Assembly: GCA_947627825.1 (NCBI GenBank)
Contig: CANQXO010000014.1
Span: 1 to 22,890, forward strand
Direction: 5' to 3'
Length of the DNA stretch: 22,890 nt
Source of the DNA: an uncultured Clostridia bacterium
GTDB lineage: Bacteria > Bacillota_A > Clostridia > TANB77 > CAG-508
The position numbers and the translations under genes are program-made. Below are positions 6,171 through 14,913 of the stretch, in pieces. Each line of letters begins with the position of its first letter. The stretch's first letter is position 1. Below the pieces are notes generated by a model that was not told the origin of the DNA, ran no database searches, and worked only from the letters and a program-made list of their open reading frames with translations.

Positions 6171-7585
6171 ATGTCAAGCGAAGATTATGAATTAGTAGTA
6201 GGACTAGAGGTTCATGCCGAATTATCAACTAAGACAAAAATATTCTGCTCTTGTGAATCTAGTTATGGTGCAGAGCCAAATACTAATATATGTCCAGTTT
6301 GTACTGGAATGCCAGGAGCACTTCCAGTATTAAATGAAAAGGTTGTAGAATATGCTGTAAAAGCAGGATTAGCAACTAAAATGATAGAAAAAACTATTTT
6401 TACCCTGATACACCAAGAGCATATCAAATATCACAATTTGATAAACCACTTTGTGAACATGGATATATTGAAATAGAAGATGATAATGGAAATCCAAAAA
6501 AGATAAGAATTTTAAGAATTCATATAGAGGATGATGCAGGAAAATTAAATCATAATGAATTTACAGGTGGAAGTTTAGTAGATTTAAACAGAGCAGGTGT
6601 TCCTCTTATTGAAATAGTTTCAGAGCCAGACTTAAGGTCAAGTGGTGAAGCAGATAGATATTTAAAAAAGCTAAAATCAATTTTGCAATACATAGAGGTA
6701 TCTGACTGTAAAATGCAAGAAGGTTCTTTAAGAGCAGATGTTAATGTTTCAGTTCATAAAACAAACGAACCTTTTGGAACTAGATGTGAAATGAAAAATA
6801 TGAATTCATTTAAATCAATACAAAGAGCGATTGAGTATGAAAAAGAAAGACAAATATACGAAGTAGAGCATGGAAATATCATAACACAAGAATCTTTAAG
6901 ATGGGATGATTTAGATGGTAGAACTTATCAAATGAGAGATAAGGAAGATGCACAAGATTATAGATATTTTCCAGAGCCTGACTTAGTAGCAATAAAGTTA
7001 AGTGATGAATATATAGAAAACATTAAAAACAATTTACCAGAAATGCCTGAAAGCAGAAAAGAAAGATACATGAAAGAACTTAAGCTATCTCAAAAGGATG
7101 CAAACTTCTTAACTAGTTCTAAGGCTTACTCAGATATATTTGAAAAAGCAGGAAAAATTTGCAAAAATTATAAAGCTGTATGCAACTGGTTAAACTCTGA
7201 TATAGCAAGAATTTTAAATGAAAAAGAATTCGAGCCAGAGCAAATACCTTTTTCAGCAGAAAATCTTGCAGAATTAATTGAATTAATAGACAATGGCACA
7301 ATAAGTTCAGCTATTGGTAAAAAAGTGCTAGATGAACTTTTTGAAAATCCAAGAAGTCCTAAGCAAATAGTAGAAGAAAAAGGCTGGATACAAATATCAG
7401 ATGAAAATGCTATAAAAGAAGTTGTTTTAAAAATTTTAGATGCAAATCCACAATCTATTGCAGATTTTAAAGCAGGAAAAGATAGAGCACTAGGATTCTT
7501 AGTAGGGCAAGCAATGAAAGAAACTAAAGGAAAAGCAAATCCTAAAATGTTAAACGAAATGTTTTTAGAAGAATTGAAAAAATAA
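6171..7585 (+). pseudogene. gatB: Aspartyl/glutamyl-tRNA amidotransferase subunit B, frameshifted by a ~25-base deletion
   Basis: GatB binds the tRNA 3' end and carries out ATP-dependent transamidation with GatA/GatC. The first frame (6171-6476) encodes the normal start [23 protein letters not shown]...[15 protein letters not shown] and runs correctly up to GLAT (about 6376). Family members continue about ten residues (NCEIAxxSKF) and then DRKNYFYPD. Here [22 protein letters not shown] resumes only five bases later, at 6383 in another frame, and then runs unbroken to 7585. The net loss of about 25 bases would restore a ~479-residue protein if reversed. The second part includes HIEDDAGKLNH, DLNRAGVPLIEIVSEPD and the C-terminal tRNA-binding YqeY-like tail. 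Because GatB is normally essential when GatA and GatC are used, an assembly error or mixed strain is as likely as a true mutation. Confidence 0.85.
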
Positions 7586-7788
7586 AAATAATAGCCAAAA
7601 TAAAAGATTAAAATAAAAAGGAAAAAACAATAAAAGCTAAAAATATCAAAAAATGCAATAAATTACCAGATTAAAAATTGAAATACTGCACATCCTATAT
7701 AATGAAAAAGAAATTTGAAAATTATTTATAATTTAATTTAGAAATAATTTTTAATACTTTTTTAATAGTTATTCAGGAGGTGAAAGAC

Positions 7789-8001
7789 ATGGCAAATTCA
7801 TCAAGCAACAGCAATTATAAAGCAGTTCCAGAAGCTACTGATGCATTAAACAGATTTAAATATGAAGTAGCAAACGAAGTTGGTGTTTCTTTAAAAGATG
7901 GTTACAATGGTGACATATCAGCTAGAGACGCTGGAAGAATAGGTGGAAACATGGTTAAGAAAATGATTCAAAAAGCTGAATCACAAATGGCTAACAAATA
8001 G
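7789..8001 (+). CDS. Alpha/beta-type small acid-soluble spore protein
   Basis: These proteins coat DNA in the dormant spore, protect it from UV and heat, and are degraded at germination by the GPR protease. The 70-residue product carries the family core: ALNRFKYEVANEVGVSL, which contains the GPR cleavage region, and GYNGDISARDAGRIGGNMVKKMI, the DNA-binding segment. The start at 7789 (MANSSS) is chosen because AGGAGG at 7775-7780 sits 8 bases upstream; an in-frame GTG at 7780 overlaps that site and is rejected. A stand-alone transcription unit with a terminator is expected for such a gene. I could not identify a convincing sigma-G or sigma-F promoter in the A-rich region before it. This gene is the main evidence that the organism sporulates. 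Confidence 0.92.
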   Translation: MANSSSNSNYKAVPEATDALNRFKYEVANEVGVSLKDGYNGDISARDAGRIGGNMVKKMIQKAESQMANK

Positions 8002-8065
8002 TTATTTGATTAATTCTTAACAAAATTATTTGAAATTTATAACGCAAGAATAATAATTAAAATTG

Positions 8066-8106
8066 AAACAAGGGATTACATCTAAAGTGTGGTTCCTTGT
8101 TTTATT
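8066..8106 (+). terminator. Terminator after the spore protein gene
   Basis: AAACAAGGGA (8066-8075) pairs with TTCCTTGTTT (8093-8102; one G-U pair) around a 17-base loop and runs into T-rich sequence. It lies 65 bases after the stop codon. Confidence 0.65.
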
Positions 8107-8202
8107 TGCTAAAAAAAGTATTTATTTAATATTTATATAGGGACTTAAAACTCGACAATACATAGAATTGGTAAATTAAAAATGAAAAATAAGCAAAACA
8201 TC

Positions 8203-8231
8203 TTGCACAACTAAAAAATTCGTGGTATAAT
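8203..8231 (+). promoter_or_regulatory. Sigma-A promoter of rpsT
   Basis: TTGCAC (8203-8208), a 17-base spacer and a perfect TATAAT (8226-8231) lie 40 bases before the rpsT start, with AGGAGGTG at 8259-8266 as ribosome-binding site. Confidence 0.85.
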
Positions 8232-8271
8232 AGTTACTGTTATAATTAATACACTAAGAGGAGGTGCAAAA

Positions 8272-8760
8272 ATGCCAAATATTAAATCAGCTATAAAGAG
8301 AGTAAAGATTGCTGAAAAGAAAACATTAAATAATAATATGATTAAATCAGCATATAAAACAGCTGTTAAAAAATACGAAACAGCTAATGCAAATGGAGAT
8401 AAAAATACTGCCGAACTATTAAGATTGGCAAAGAAAGCTATAGACCAAGCAGCTTCAAAAGGAGTTATTTCAAAAAATGCAGCTTCAAGAAAAAAATCTT
8501 CATTAGATAAAAAACTTTCTGTAAAAGTAGAAAGCAAAAAAGCTCCAGCAAAGAAAGCTGAAACAAAAGTAGCAGAAGCTAAAACTACTGAAAAATCAGA
8601 AGCAAAAGCTACTGAAAAAGTTGAAACAAAAACAGCTGAATCTAAGAGCAAAAAAGCAGTAGAAGAAAAGAAAGATGCTCCAAAAGCTAAGAAGACAACA
8701 ACTGCAAAAAAGACAACAACAAAAACAACTGCTAAGAAAACAACTAAAAAAGCAGAATAA
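8272..8760 (+). CDS. rpsT: 30S ribosomal protein S20 with long Lys/Ala/Thr-rich C-terminal tail
   Basis: S20 is a primary 16S rRNA-binding protein of the small subunit. Residues 1-85 match the family: MPNIKSAIKRVKIAEKKTLNNN, then SAYKTAVKK and the helix ending KGVISKNAASRKKSSLDKKL. S20 normally ends there (85-90 residues). This product continues for about 75 more residues made almost only of Lys, Ala, Thr, Glu, Ser and Val, with many AETK/ATEK/TTAKKTT near-repeats, resembling histone H1-like tails. The tail is in the same frame with no stop, has the same codon bias, and is followed directly by a strong terminator, so it is a real extension. It could bind rRNA or nucleic acid non-specifically. 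The gene is monocistronic. Confidence 0.93.
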   Translation: MPNIKSAIKRVKIAEKKTLNNNMIKSAYKTAVKKYETANANGDKNTAELLRLAKKAIDQAASKGVISKNAASRKKSSLDKKLSVKVESKKAPAKKAETKVAEAKTTEKSEAKATEKVETKTAESKSKKAVEEKKDAPKAKKTTTAKKTTTKTTAKKTTKKAE

Positions 8761-8768
8761 TATAAAAA

Positions 8769-8795
8769 ATTGTCATTTTAAATGACAATTTTTTT
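8769..8795. terminator. Bidirectional terminator between rpsT and the convergent FAD gene
   Basis: ATTGTCATT (8769-8777) pairs perfectly with AATGACAAT (8781-8789) around a TTA loop. It is flanked by A5 on the left and T6 on the right, so it can act on both strands. The T-run overlaps the stop codon of the opposing gene. Confidence 0.85.
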
Positions 8796-10233
8796 ATTCT
8801 ATCTTTTGAGCTAAAATTCTTGCAAGATAAACTCCAGAGCATGAAGCCATCATAAGACCACGAGTAAGTCCGCCACCATCACCAATAGAGTATAAACCTT
8901 TAATACTTGTTTCCAAGTTATTATCAATTACAACTTTATTACTGTAGAATTTTATTTCTGGACCATAAAGTAAGTTAGATGGGTCAGCAAATCCTTCAAT
9001 AACCTTATCCATTTTTATAATAAACTGCAATATATTGGTCATTGTTCTATAGCCTAGTGCAAAAGTAATATCTCCTGCAACAGCAGCTTTAAGTGTTGGA
9101 ACTACTTTGTTTGTATCAAGTTCTTCTTGCCAAGTTCTTTTTCCTCTATAGATGTCCCCAAGTCTTTGAACAACAACGGATCCACCACCAAGTTCATTTA
9201 GGTTTTTAGCAACATTTCTTCCATAATCAATAGGTTTATTGAATGGATGATTAAAATGGTGAGAAACGAGAATTGCTAAGTTTGTATTGGTACTTTTTCT
9301 ATCTTTGTACGAATGACCATTTACTAAAGTTAAATTATTATCATAAACTTCTGGAGCAACAAATCCACTAGGATTTTGACAGAAGGTTCGTACTTTGTCA
9401 CCGAAAGGGTCAGGATTGCCAATAAACTTACCTTCATACATATATGTATTAACAGTCTTCATTACTTCATCTGGAAGCTCGTATCTAATACCTATATCAA
9501 CAATTCCAGCCTCGGTTTTAATGTTATGCTTATTACATAGGTTAGTTAGCCAATTAGCACCTTTTCTACCAACTGCTATAACAACGCTATCAGCCATAAT
9601 TTCTTCTTCAGGAGCATTTTCGTCATCAAAAAACTTAGAATCTTTTACCTTAACACCTTTGATAACATTATTTTCAGTTATAATATCGCTAACAATGCAG
9701 TTAAATCTCATATTAACGGAATTATCACTTAAATATTTTTCTATTCTTCCATATAATTCATGACTTTTTTCAGTACCAAGATGCCTTATAGGAATACTAA
9801 TTAAATTAATGCCATTTTTCTTAGCTTTATCATATAGTTTTTTAACTTCATCTTTATATCCAACGCCTTCTAGCTTAGTATCTGCACCAAAGTCAAGATA
9901 TATTTTATCAGTATAATCGATTAAATCCTTAGTTTCTTGAACTCCAATATATTTATGAAGTTCACCACCAACAAATATGTCATCATCTTCAGGGTTATAT
10001 AAAGAAAGTTTTCCGTCAGAAAAAGCACCTGCACCTGAAAAACCACTGGTAATGTTACAAAATGGCTTACATTTTACACACTTACCAGCTTTTTCAATTG
10101 GACAAGAACGATTTTCTACTTCTTTGCCTTCTTCAATTAGAAGAATGTTTTTAGCTTTATTTAATTTTACAAGTTCATAAGCAAGGAATACAGAACTAGG
10201 TCCCATTCCTATAACAATTACATCATATTTCAT
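8794..10233 (-). CDS. FAD-dependent dehydrogenase, COG2509 type
   Basis: The 479-residue product starts with a Rossmann dinucleotide-binding motif, MKYDVIVIGMGPSSVFLAYEL, followed by LLIEEG for the ribose-binding acidic residue. A Cys-rich segment CPIEKAGKCVKCKPFC precedes CNITSGFSGAGAFSDGKLSLY, a signature I associate with COG2509 'FAD-dependent dehydrogenase' proteins of anaerobes. A second FAD contact is seen at LYSIGDGGGLTRGLMMASCSG near the C-terminus. The substrate is not known. The Cys cluster could bind metal or an Fe-S centre. It lies 37 bases downstream of hpf on the same strand, with GGAAGG as ribosome-binding site, and may be read from the hpf promoter. Confidence 0.8.
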   Translation of the reverse strand: MKYDVIVIGMGPSSVFLAYELVKLNKAKNILLIEEGKEVENRSCPIEKAGKCVKCKPFCNITSGFSGAGAFSDGKLSLYNPEDDDIFVGGELHKYIGVQETKDLIDYTDKIYLDFGADTKLEGVGYKDEVKKLYDKAKKNGINLISIPIRHLGTEKSHELYGRIEKYLSDNSVNMRFNCIVSDIITENNVIKGVKVKDSKFFDDENAPEEEIMADSVVIAVGRKGANWLTNLCNKHNIKTEAGIVDIGIRYELPDEVMKTVNTYMYEGKFIGNPDPFGDKVRTFCQNPSGFVAPEVYDNNLTLVNGHSYKDRKSTNTNLAILVSHHFNHPFNKPIDYGRNVAKNLNELGGGSVVVQRLGDIYRGKRTWQEELDTNKVVPTLKAAVAGDITFALGYRTMTNILQFIIKMDKVIEGFADPSNLLYGPEIKFYSNKVVIDNNLETSIKGLYSIGDGGGLTRGLMMASCSGVYLARILAQKIE

Positions 10234-10270
10234 TTTTCAGTTTTCCTTCCAAAGCATAAATCTATTATCT

Positions 10271-10804
10271 TTAAGCTTCAGGCTCAAGCATTCCAAAGTT
10301 TTTACCATCTTTTAATTTGTATATTACATTAACTTTATTAGTTTCTACATTTATAAATGGTAAAAATTTATTTTTTGCATCGCCTTCTAGTATAAGCTTA
10401 GCATCTTCTGGGGTAAGAGGTTTAATACTATAGTAGATAGTTTTTATAATTTCACCTTCTACATCAATTTCACTCATATTATCTTGTGCATTTTGGAATC
10501 TGATTGTGTCAGTCATATTTTGTCTATCATTTTTAGTTTTGATTTTTCTAATTTGTCCTTCCAAAATATCAATATCTTTATCAACAGATGAGTATAAATC
10601 TTTACTAGCTGTAACAGCCTTAATAACCTCTCCTGTAAAAGTGATTCTGATTTCAGCAACTTGTTCATTTCCTTCAATTTTTAGGGTAGCAGTTGCATCA
10701 AAATCATCTCCTATATATTTAGATAATTTACTAACTTTTTCATCAATATAATTTTTGATAGCATCAGTTAATTCAAAGTCTTTTCCTGTAATGTTTAAAT
10801 TCAT
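10271..10804 (-). CDS. hpf: Ribosome hibernation promoting factor, long form
   Basis: Long HPF dimerises idle 70S ribosomes into inactive 100S particles in stationary phase. The 177-residue product has the N-terminal S30AE/YfiA domain (residues 1-100; MNLNITGKDFELTDAIKNYIDEKVSKL...) and the C-terminal dimerisation domain (about 120-177; FLPFINVETNKVNVIYKLKDGKNFGMLEPEA), joined by a short linker. This two-domain layout defines the long form of Firmicutes. AAAGGAG sits 8 bases before the ATG, and a strong sigma-A promoter lies just upstream. Confidence 0.93.
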   Translation of the reverse strand: MNLNITGKDFELTDAIKNYIDEKVSKLSKYIGDDFDATATLKIEGNEQVAEIRITFTGEVIKAVTASKDLYSSVDKDIDILEGQIRKIKTKNDRQNMTDTIRFQNAQDNMSEIDVEGEIIKTIYYSIKPLTPEDAKLILEGDAKNKFLPFINVETNKVNVIYKLKDGKNFGMLEPEA

Positions 10805-10842
10805 AATATTCTCCTTTCAAAATTTAAAGATTTAACAAAATT

Positions 10843-10871
10843 ATTATATAGAAAAAATGCTAATTTTGCAA
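10843..10871 (-). promoter_or_regulatory. Promoter of hpf
   Basis: On the minus strand, TTGCAA (10871-10866), a 17-base spacer and a perfect TATAAT (10848-10843) lie 39 bases before the hpf start. Confidence 0.8.
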
Positions 10872-10906
10872 GTGTTTTAACAAAATAATAAAATTCTATT
10901 GTAAAC

Positions 10907-11734
10907 TTAAAACTCTATTATATCCATTTCAGAAGTAAAGGCATTATTTCCATAAGCGAAAATTACATAAAGCTTGTCTTCTGGACCTAAAATGAAAGAG
11001 TCAATATTTTTCACTTCATAAATAGCACTGTCAGTATCTCTTTCATAAACGGTATATCCCGTATCTTGCATTGATTTAGAATCTTCAGCTACTTTTCTAA
11101 CAATGGTCTTAATTCTACTTTCTACATTTTTAGAATCTAAGTTCATCGAATTTAATACATCACTAAAAGAAACATCTTCACCTGTTTGTAAATTATAGTT
11201 ATAAGTTTGTATAATTATTCGTTGAGCACTATCACCTTCTTTAATAGAAGCCATTATTGCAACAGATAAAATGTCATTATTAATATAAGATATGTAATTG
11301 AAATCACAAATAGTAAATAAATCTGAGTTTTTAATTATATCATTCAATTTATTTACAAAAATATCTTCTGTAGTGTTATTATAAGAAACCCCTTTAATAT
11401 TAATAACTGGAAGGGTGACATTTATATCATATTTCCCATCGCTTTCCTCATCTAATTCAATACCTGAATAAACAATAGGCATAGAGTTGTTTTCTTTTTG
11501 AATATTGGAGTCATCATAATCATTATCTATTAGTTCATTTGTAAATAAATCCTTAAAATTTTCCTTAACTTGAGCATAACTAATTACATTAGTTGCATTT
11601 CCATCACCAAGGGTATTATCTTCATCTTTATCGGCTTTTCTTTTGAAAAACTGACTGTAAACCCCGATAAATACTGCAATAATGCAAACTATAGTTATTG
11701 CTACATACGAAGCATATCTTATTTCTCTTTTCAT
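10907..11734 (-). CDS. Membrane-anchored DUF4163/DUF3298-like extracytoplasmic protein
   Basis: The 275-residue product has a short basic N-terminus (MKREIRYA), one transmembrane segment (YVAITIVCIIAVFIGVYSQFF, about residues 8-28) and then an acidic, probably external, domain. In that domain, VTLPVINIKG, NKLNDIIK, SYINNDILSVAI, IIIQTYNYNLQTGEDVSFSDVL and the late KLYVIFAYG follow the pattern of DUF4163 plus DUF3298, as in RsiV and PdaC of Bacillus. No polysaccharide-deacetylase or sigma-factor gene is next to it, so neither role can be assigned. The start at 11734 is chosen because GGAGG lies 5 bases upstream; an in-frame TTG at 11746 overlaps that site. It has its own promoter, divergent from clpE. 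Confidence 0.7.
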   Translation of the reverse strand: MKREIRYASYVAITIVCIIAVFIGVYSQFFKRKADKDEDNTLGDGNATNVISYAQVKENFKDLFTNELIDNDYDDSNIQKENNSMPIVYSGIELDEESDGKYDINVTLPVINIKGVSYNNTTEDIFVNKLNDIIKNSDLFTICDFNYISYINNDILSVAIMASIKEGDSAQRIIIQTYNYNLQTGEDVSFSDVLNSMNLDSKNVESRIKTIVRKVAEDSKSMQDTGYTVYERDTDSAIYEVKNIDSFILGPEDKLYVIFAYGNNAFTSEMDIIEF

Positions 11735-11796
11735 AAAAACCTCCAAAATTATTCAAAACTATAATAAAATATATCATTAATATTTTTATCGATTTT

Positions 11797-11825
11797 ATTA
11801 TAACATTAAACAATTAGAGTGGCAA
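11797..11825 (-). promoter_or_regulatory. Promoter of the DUF4163-like gene
   Basis: On the minus strand, TTGCCA (11825-11820), a 17-base spacer and a perfect TATAAT (11802-11797) are seen, about 62 bases before the start codon. Confidence 0.75.
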
Positions 11826-11856
11826 GTATTGTCATAAGAAAAATGCTTGTTTTTTA

Positions 11857-11893
11857 TTGACTAAATAGCAATTTTACTATACAATATAGTATA
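11857..11893 (+). promoter_or_regulatory. Promoter of clpE with palindrome over the -10
   Basis: TTGACT (11857-11862), a 17-base spacer and TACAAT (11880-11885) form a good sigma-A promoter. CTATAC and GTATAG around an AATATA centre make a perfect inverted repeat (about 11876-11893) lying over the -10 and the start point, where a repressor would block initiation. It does not match the CtsR heptad repeat known to control clpE in Bacillus. Confidence 0.65.
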
Positions 11894-11909
11894 GATTGGA
11901 GACAAAATT

Positions 11910-14237
11910 ATGTTATGTTCAGAATGTAAAAAAAATACGGCTGTTGTATTTACAAAAAAAACAAACAGCCAAGGTAAAGAAGAAACAATAGGTTATTGTT
12001 ATGATTGTGCAAAGAAAAAGGGAATAAGCCCAATAAATACTAACATGAGTAACCTATCTAGTGAAGATTTAAATAGTTTAAACAGCCAAATAAATAATAT
12101 GATAAAAGATTTATCTAATAATTTATCTATGCAAGGAATCAACATAGAAGAAGTAGAAGATAATGACCTTTTCGAAGAAGAAGGCGAAAATACTCCTATG
12201 GGGTTTGCAATCCCAATTGGAAATATTTTTTCTGGTATGTTTGGCAACAAAAAAGATGAAAATAGTAAAGGTTCAGGAACAGAAAGAAAAAATGTAAAAA
12301 CTGAAACTAAGTCAAATACGCAAAAAAATAGAAAAGCACTAAATATGTATGGTACCAATTTAACCATGAAGGCTAAAAATTCAGAAATAGATGAAGTAAT
12401 AGGCAGGGATAAGGAAATATCTAGAATAATTCAAATTTTAAATAGAAGAACTAAAAATAATCCATGCCTAATTGGAGAGCCTGGTGTTGGAAAAACAGCT
12501 ATAGCACAAGGCTTAGCACTAAGAATTGCTAAAAATGATGTTCCAGCAAAATTATTAAATAAAGAAGTTTATTTATTAGATATGACAGCAGTAGTTGCAG
12601 GAACACAGTTTAGAGGACAATTTGAAGCCAGAATGAAAAATATAATTGAAGAATGTAAAAGTTCTGGAAATATAATATTGGTAATAGATGAAATTCACAA
12701 TATTATAGGTGCTGGAGATGCAGAACATTCAATGAATGCAGCAAATATCCTAAAACCTTCATTAGCAGATGGAACAATACAATTAATAGGAACAACTACT
12801 TTAAATGAATATAGAAAATACATCGAGAAAGACACGGCTTTAGAAAGAAGGTTCCAACCAGTAATGATTGAAGAACCTACTGTTAGTGATGCCATAGAAA
12901 TATTAAAAGGCATTAAAGGATATTACGAGAATTATCATAAAGTTAAAATTTCAAATTCTGTAATAGAAAAAGCTGTTTATTTATCAGAAAAATATATTCA
13001 CGACAGATTTTTACCAGACAAAGCTATAGATGTATTAGATGAAGCTTGTTCAAGAATTAACCTAGATAACAAAGATTTATACAATCTCGAAGTGTTAAAA
13101 AATCAGTTATCAGAAGTTCAAGCTAAAAAAGAAGAAGCAGCTCAAGCTGATTCAACAGATGATTATAAAAAAGCAGCAGAACTTAAAATGCAAGAATGTA
13201 ATCTAATTCAACAAATAAACACAATAGAAACCAAAATGAAACCAATAGAACTTACTGTAGAGGATATAGCAAAAGTTATAGAAAACTGGACAAAAATTCC
13301 TGTTCAAAAAATTACTGAGGAGGAAACTAAAAAGTTACTTTCTTTGGAAGACAACCTTCATAAAAGAGTAATAGGGCAAAATGATGCAGTAGAAGCAGTA
13401 AGCCGTGCAATTAGAAGAAATAGAGCAGGTTTAAAAAGCACAAAAAGACCACCTTCATTTATATTTGTTGGACCTACAGGAGTTGGAAAAACAGAACTTG
13501 CAAAAGCGTTATGTGTTGAAATATTTGGAAATGAAGATTCAATCATAAGAATAGATATGTCAGAATACATGGAAAGTAATTCTACAGCAAAACTTATAGG
13601 TGCACCTCCAGGATATATTGGATATGATGATAGTGGACAGCTTACGGAAAAAGTAAAAAGACATCCATATTCAATAGTTTTACTAGATGAAATAGAAAAA
13701 GCCCATGCAGATGTATTCAATATTTTATTACAAGTGCTTGATGATGGAAGATTAACAGATAGTCAAGGAAATACTGTAAGTTTTGAAAATACAATAATTA
13801 TCATGACTTCTAATGTAGGTTCAAATCAAAACTTAAATTCAATAGGCTTTGGCTCACAATCAGAATTTAGAAAAAACAAAATACAAGAAAGCTTAAAAGA
13901 AAACTTTAGACCAGAGTTTTTAAATAGAGTAGATGAAATTGTAGTATTTGACCCATTGAATAACGATGAACTTACACAAATAGTAGACTTAATGCTTAGC
14001 GATACACAAACTGTATTAAACGATAGAGATATAAAAATGTTTGTTTCAAAAGAAGCAAAAGCATATTTACTAGAAAAGGGAACAGATGTAAAATATGGAG
14101 CTAGACCACTTAGAAGGGCAGTACAAAGATTCATAGAAGATGAGCTTTCAGATATGATTTTGAAATCAGAACTAAAAAATGGTCAAAAAGTTTTCGTAGA
14201 TGAAAAAGCTGGTAAACTTACATTTTCCGTAAAGTAA
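11910..14237 (+). CDS. clpE: ClpE-type AAA+ unfoldase with N-terminal zinc finger
   Basis: This is a Hsp100 unfoldase that feeds substrates to ClpP. Of its 775 residues, the N-terminus has C3-x2-C6 and C30-x2-C33, the zinc finger typical of ClpE, in place of the Clp_N repeats of ClpC/ClpA. A low-complexity linker (about 40-150) follows. AAA-1 has Walker A GEPGVGKTA near residue 189 and Walker B VIDEIHNIIGAG. A short coiled-coil/UVR-like middle segment (KNQLSEVQAKKEEAAQ...) follows. AAA-2 has GPTGVGKTELAK near 521 and LLDEIEKAH. The loop NSIGFGSQ carries the IGF-type tripeptide that docks ClpP. It has its own promoter and is followed at 18 bases by pgsA. Confidence 0.9.
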   Translation: MLCSECKKNTAVVFTKKTNSQGKEETIGYCYDCAKKKGISPINTNMSNLSSEDLNSLNSQINNMIKDLSNNLSMQGINIEEVEDNDLFEEEGENTPMGFAIPIGNIFSGMFGNKKDENSKGSGTERKNVKTETKSNTQKNRKALNMYGTNLTMKAKNSEIDEVIGRDKEISRIIQILNRRTKNNPCLIGEPGVGKTAIAQGLALRIAKNDVPAKLLNKEVYLLDMTAVVAGTQFRGQFEARMKNIIEECKSSGNIILVIDEIHNIIGAGDAEHSMNAANILKPSLADGTIQLIGTTTLNEYRKYIEKDTALERRFQPVMIEEPTVSDAIEILKGIKGYYENYHKVKISNSVIEKAVYLSEKYIHDRFLPDKAIDVLDEACSRINLDNKDLYNLEVLKNQLSEVQAKKEEAAQADSTDDYKKAAELKMQECNLIQQINTIETKMKPIELTVEDIAKVIENWTKIPVQKITEEETKKLLSLEDNLHKRVIGQNDAVEAVSRAIRRNRAGLKSTKRPPSFIFVGPTGVGKTELAKALCVEIFGNEDSIIRIDMSEYMESNSTAKLIGAPPGYIGYDDSGQLTEKVKRHPYSIVLLDEIEKAHADVFNILLQVLDDGRLTDSQGNTVSFENTIIIMTSNVGSNQNLNSIGFGSQSEFRKNKIQESLKENFRPEFLNRVDEIVVFDPLNNDELTQIVDLMLSDTQTVLNDRDIKMFVSKEAKAYLLEKGTDVKYGARPLRRAVQRFIEDELSDMILKSELKNGQKVFVDEKAGKLTFSVK

Positions 14238-14255
14238 AGTTGTGGAGGAAGTTAT

Positions 14256-14834
14256 ATGAAATACTTAAAATTAATTCCAAATATATTAACAGTTATAAGG
14301 TTTTTATTTATACCATTTATAATTGTGTCAATTGCTTTGAATAATTACCTTTTAGCACTAATATTATTTACTCTTTCATCATTATCTGATGTGCTTGACG
14401 GTTTTATAGCAAGAAAATGTAATGCAATAACTGACTTTGGAAAACTAATGGACCCATTAGCTGATAAGCTTACGCAAATTTCAACTTTGCTAACTTTATG
14501 CATAAAAAAAATAATTCCAACATGGATAGTAATAGTGTTAATTGCAAAAGAATTAGTGCTAATATCAGGAGCATCTTTCTTATATGGAAAACAACTAGTT
14601 GTATCAAGCAAATGGTATGGAAAATTATCAACAGTATTATTATATATGGCAGTTGTAAGTTCATTAATTATAAATATTTGCCATATAGATGCACACTTTG
14701 ATGTATATATTTACGCATTTGCAGTATTTTTAGCAATATGTGCACTACTAGGGTATATTGAACATTTTTACAAAAAAGGTTATTTGCCTAAAAAAGAGGA
14801 TTTAAAGAAAAATTCATCACAAAATGATAAATAA
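14256..14834 (+). CDS. pgsA: CDP-diacylglycerol--glycerol-3-phosphate 3-phosphatidyltransferase
   Basis: PgsA is an integral membrane enzyme that makes phosphatidylglycerophosphate, the committed step to phosphatidylglycerol. The 192-residue length is typical. The CDP-alcohol phosphotransferase signature DG-x2-AR-x8-G-x3-D-x3-D is complete: DGFIARKCNAITDFGKLMDP followed by LAD. PNILTVIRFLFIPFII at the N-terminus is also a family hallmark, and four or five further hydrophobic helices follow. It begins 18 bases after clpE with TGGAGG as ribosome-binding site and so is likely co-transcribed with it. The tail from about residue 172 is Lys-rich and cytoplasmic. Confidence 0.92.
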   Translation: MKYLKLIPNILTVIRFLFIPFIIVSIALNNYLLALILFTLSSLSDVLDGFIARKCNAITDFGKLMDPLADKLTQISTLLTLCIKKIIPTWIVIVLIAKELVLISGASFLYGKQLVVSSKWYGKLSTVLLYMAVVSSLIINICHIDAHFDVYIYAFAVFLAICALLGYIEHFYKKGYLPKKEDLKKNSSQNDK

Positions 14835-14848
14835 TTGGTATATTTTAC

Positions 14849-14878
14849 TTGACTTTTTTGCATAATATATGTTATAAT
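14849..14878 (+). promoter_or_regulatory. Promoter of the M23 peptidase gene
   Basis: TTGACT (14849-14854), an 18-base spacer and a perfect TATAAT (14873-14878) are present. The transcript would begin near 14885, giving a leader of only 20-30 bases. Confidence 0.8.
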
Positions 14879-14913
14879 TAGTTTTGCACCGCAAAAAAGG
14901 AGTGTGAATATTT

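Noticed and set aside
8211..8651. Open frame antisense to rpsT
   Set aside because: Its Ala/Phe/Ser-rich translation is the complement of the Lys/Ala-rich S20 gene, which has its own promoter, ribosome-binding site and terminator.
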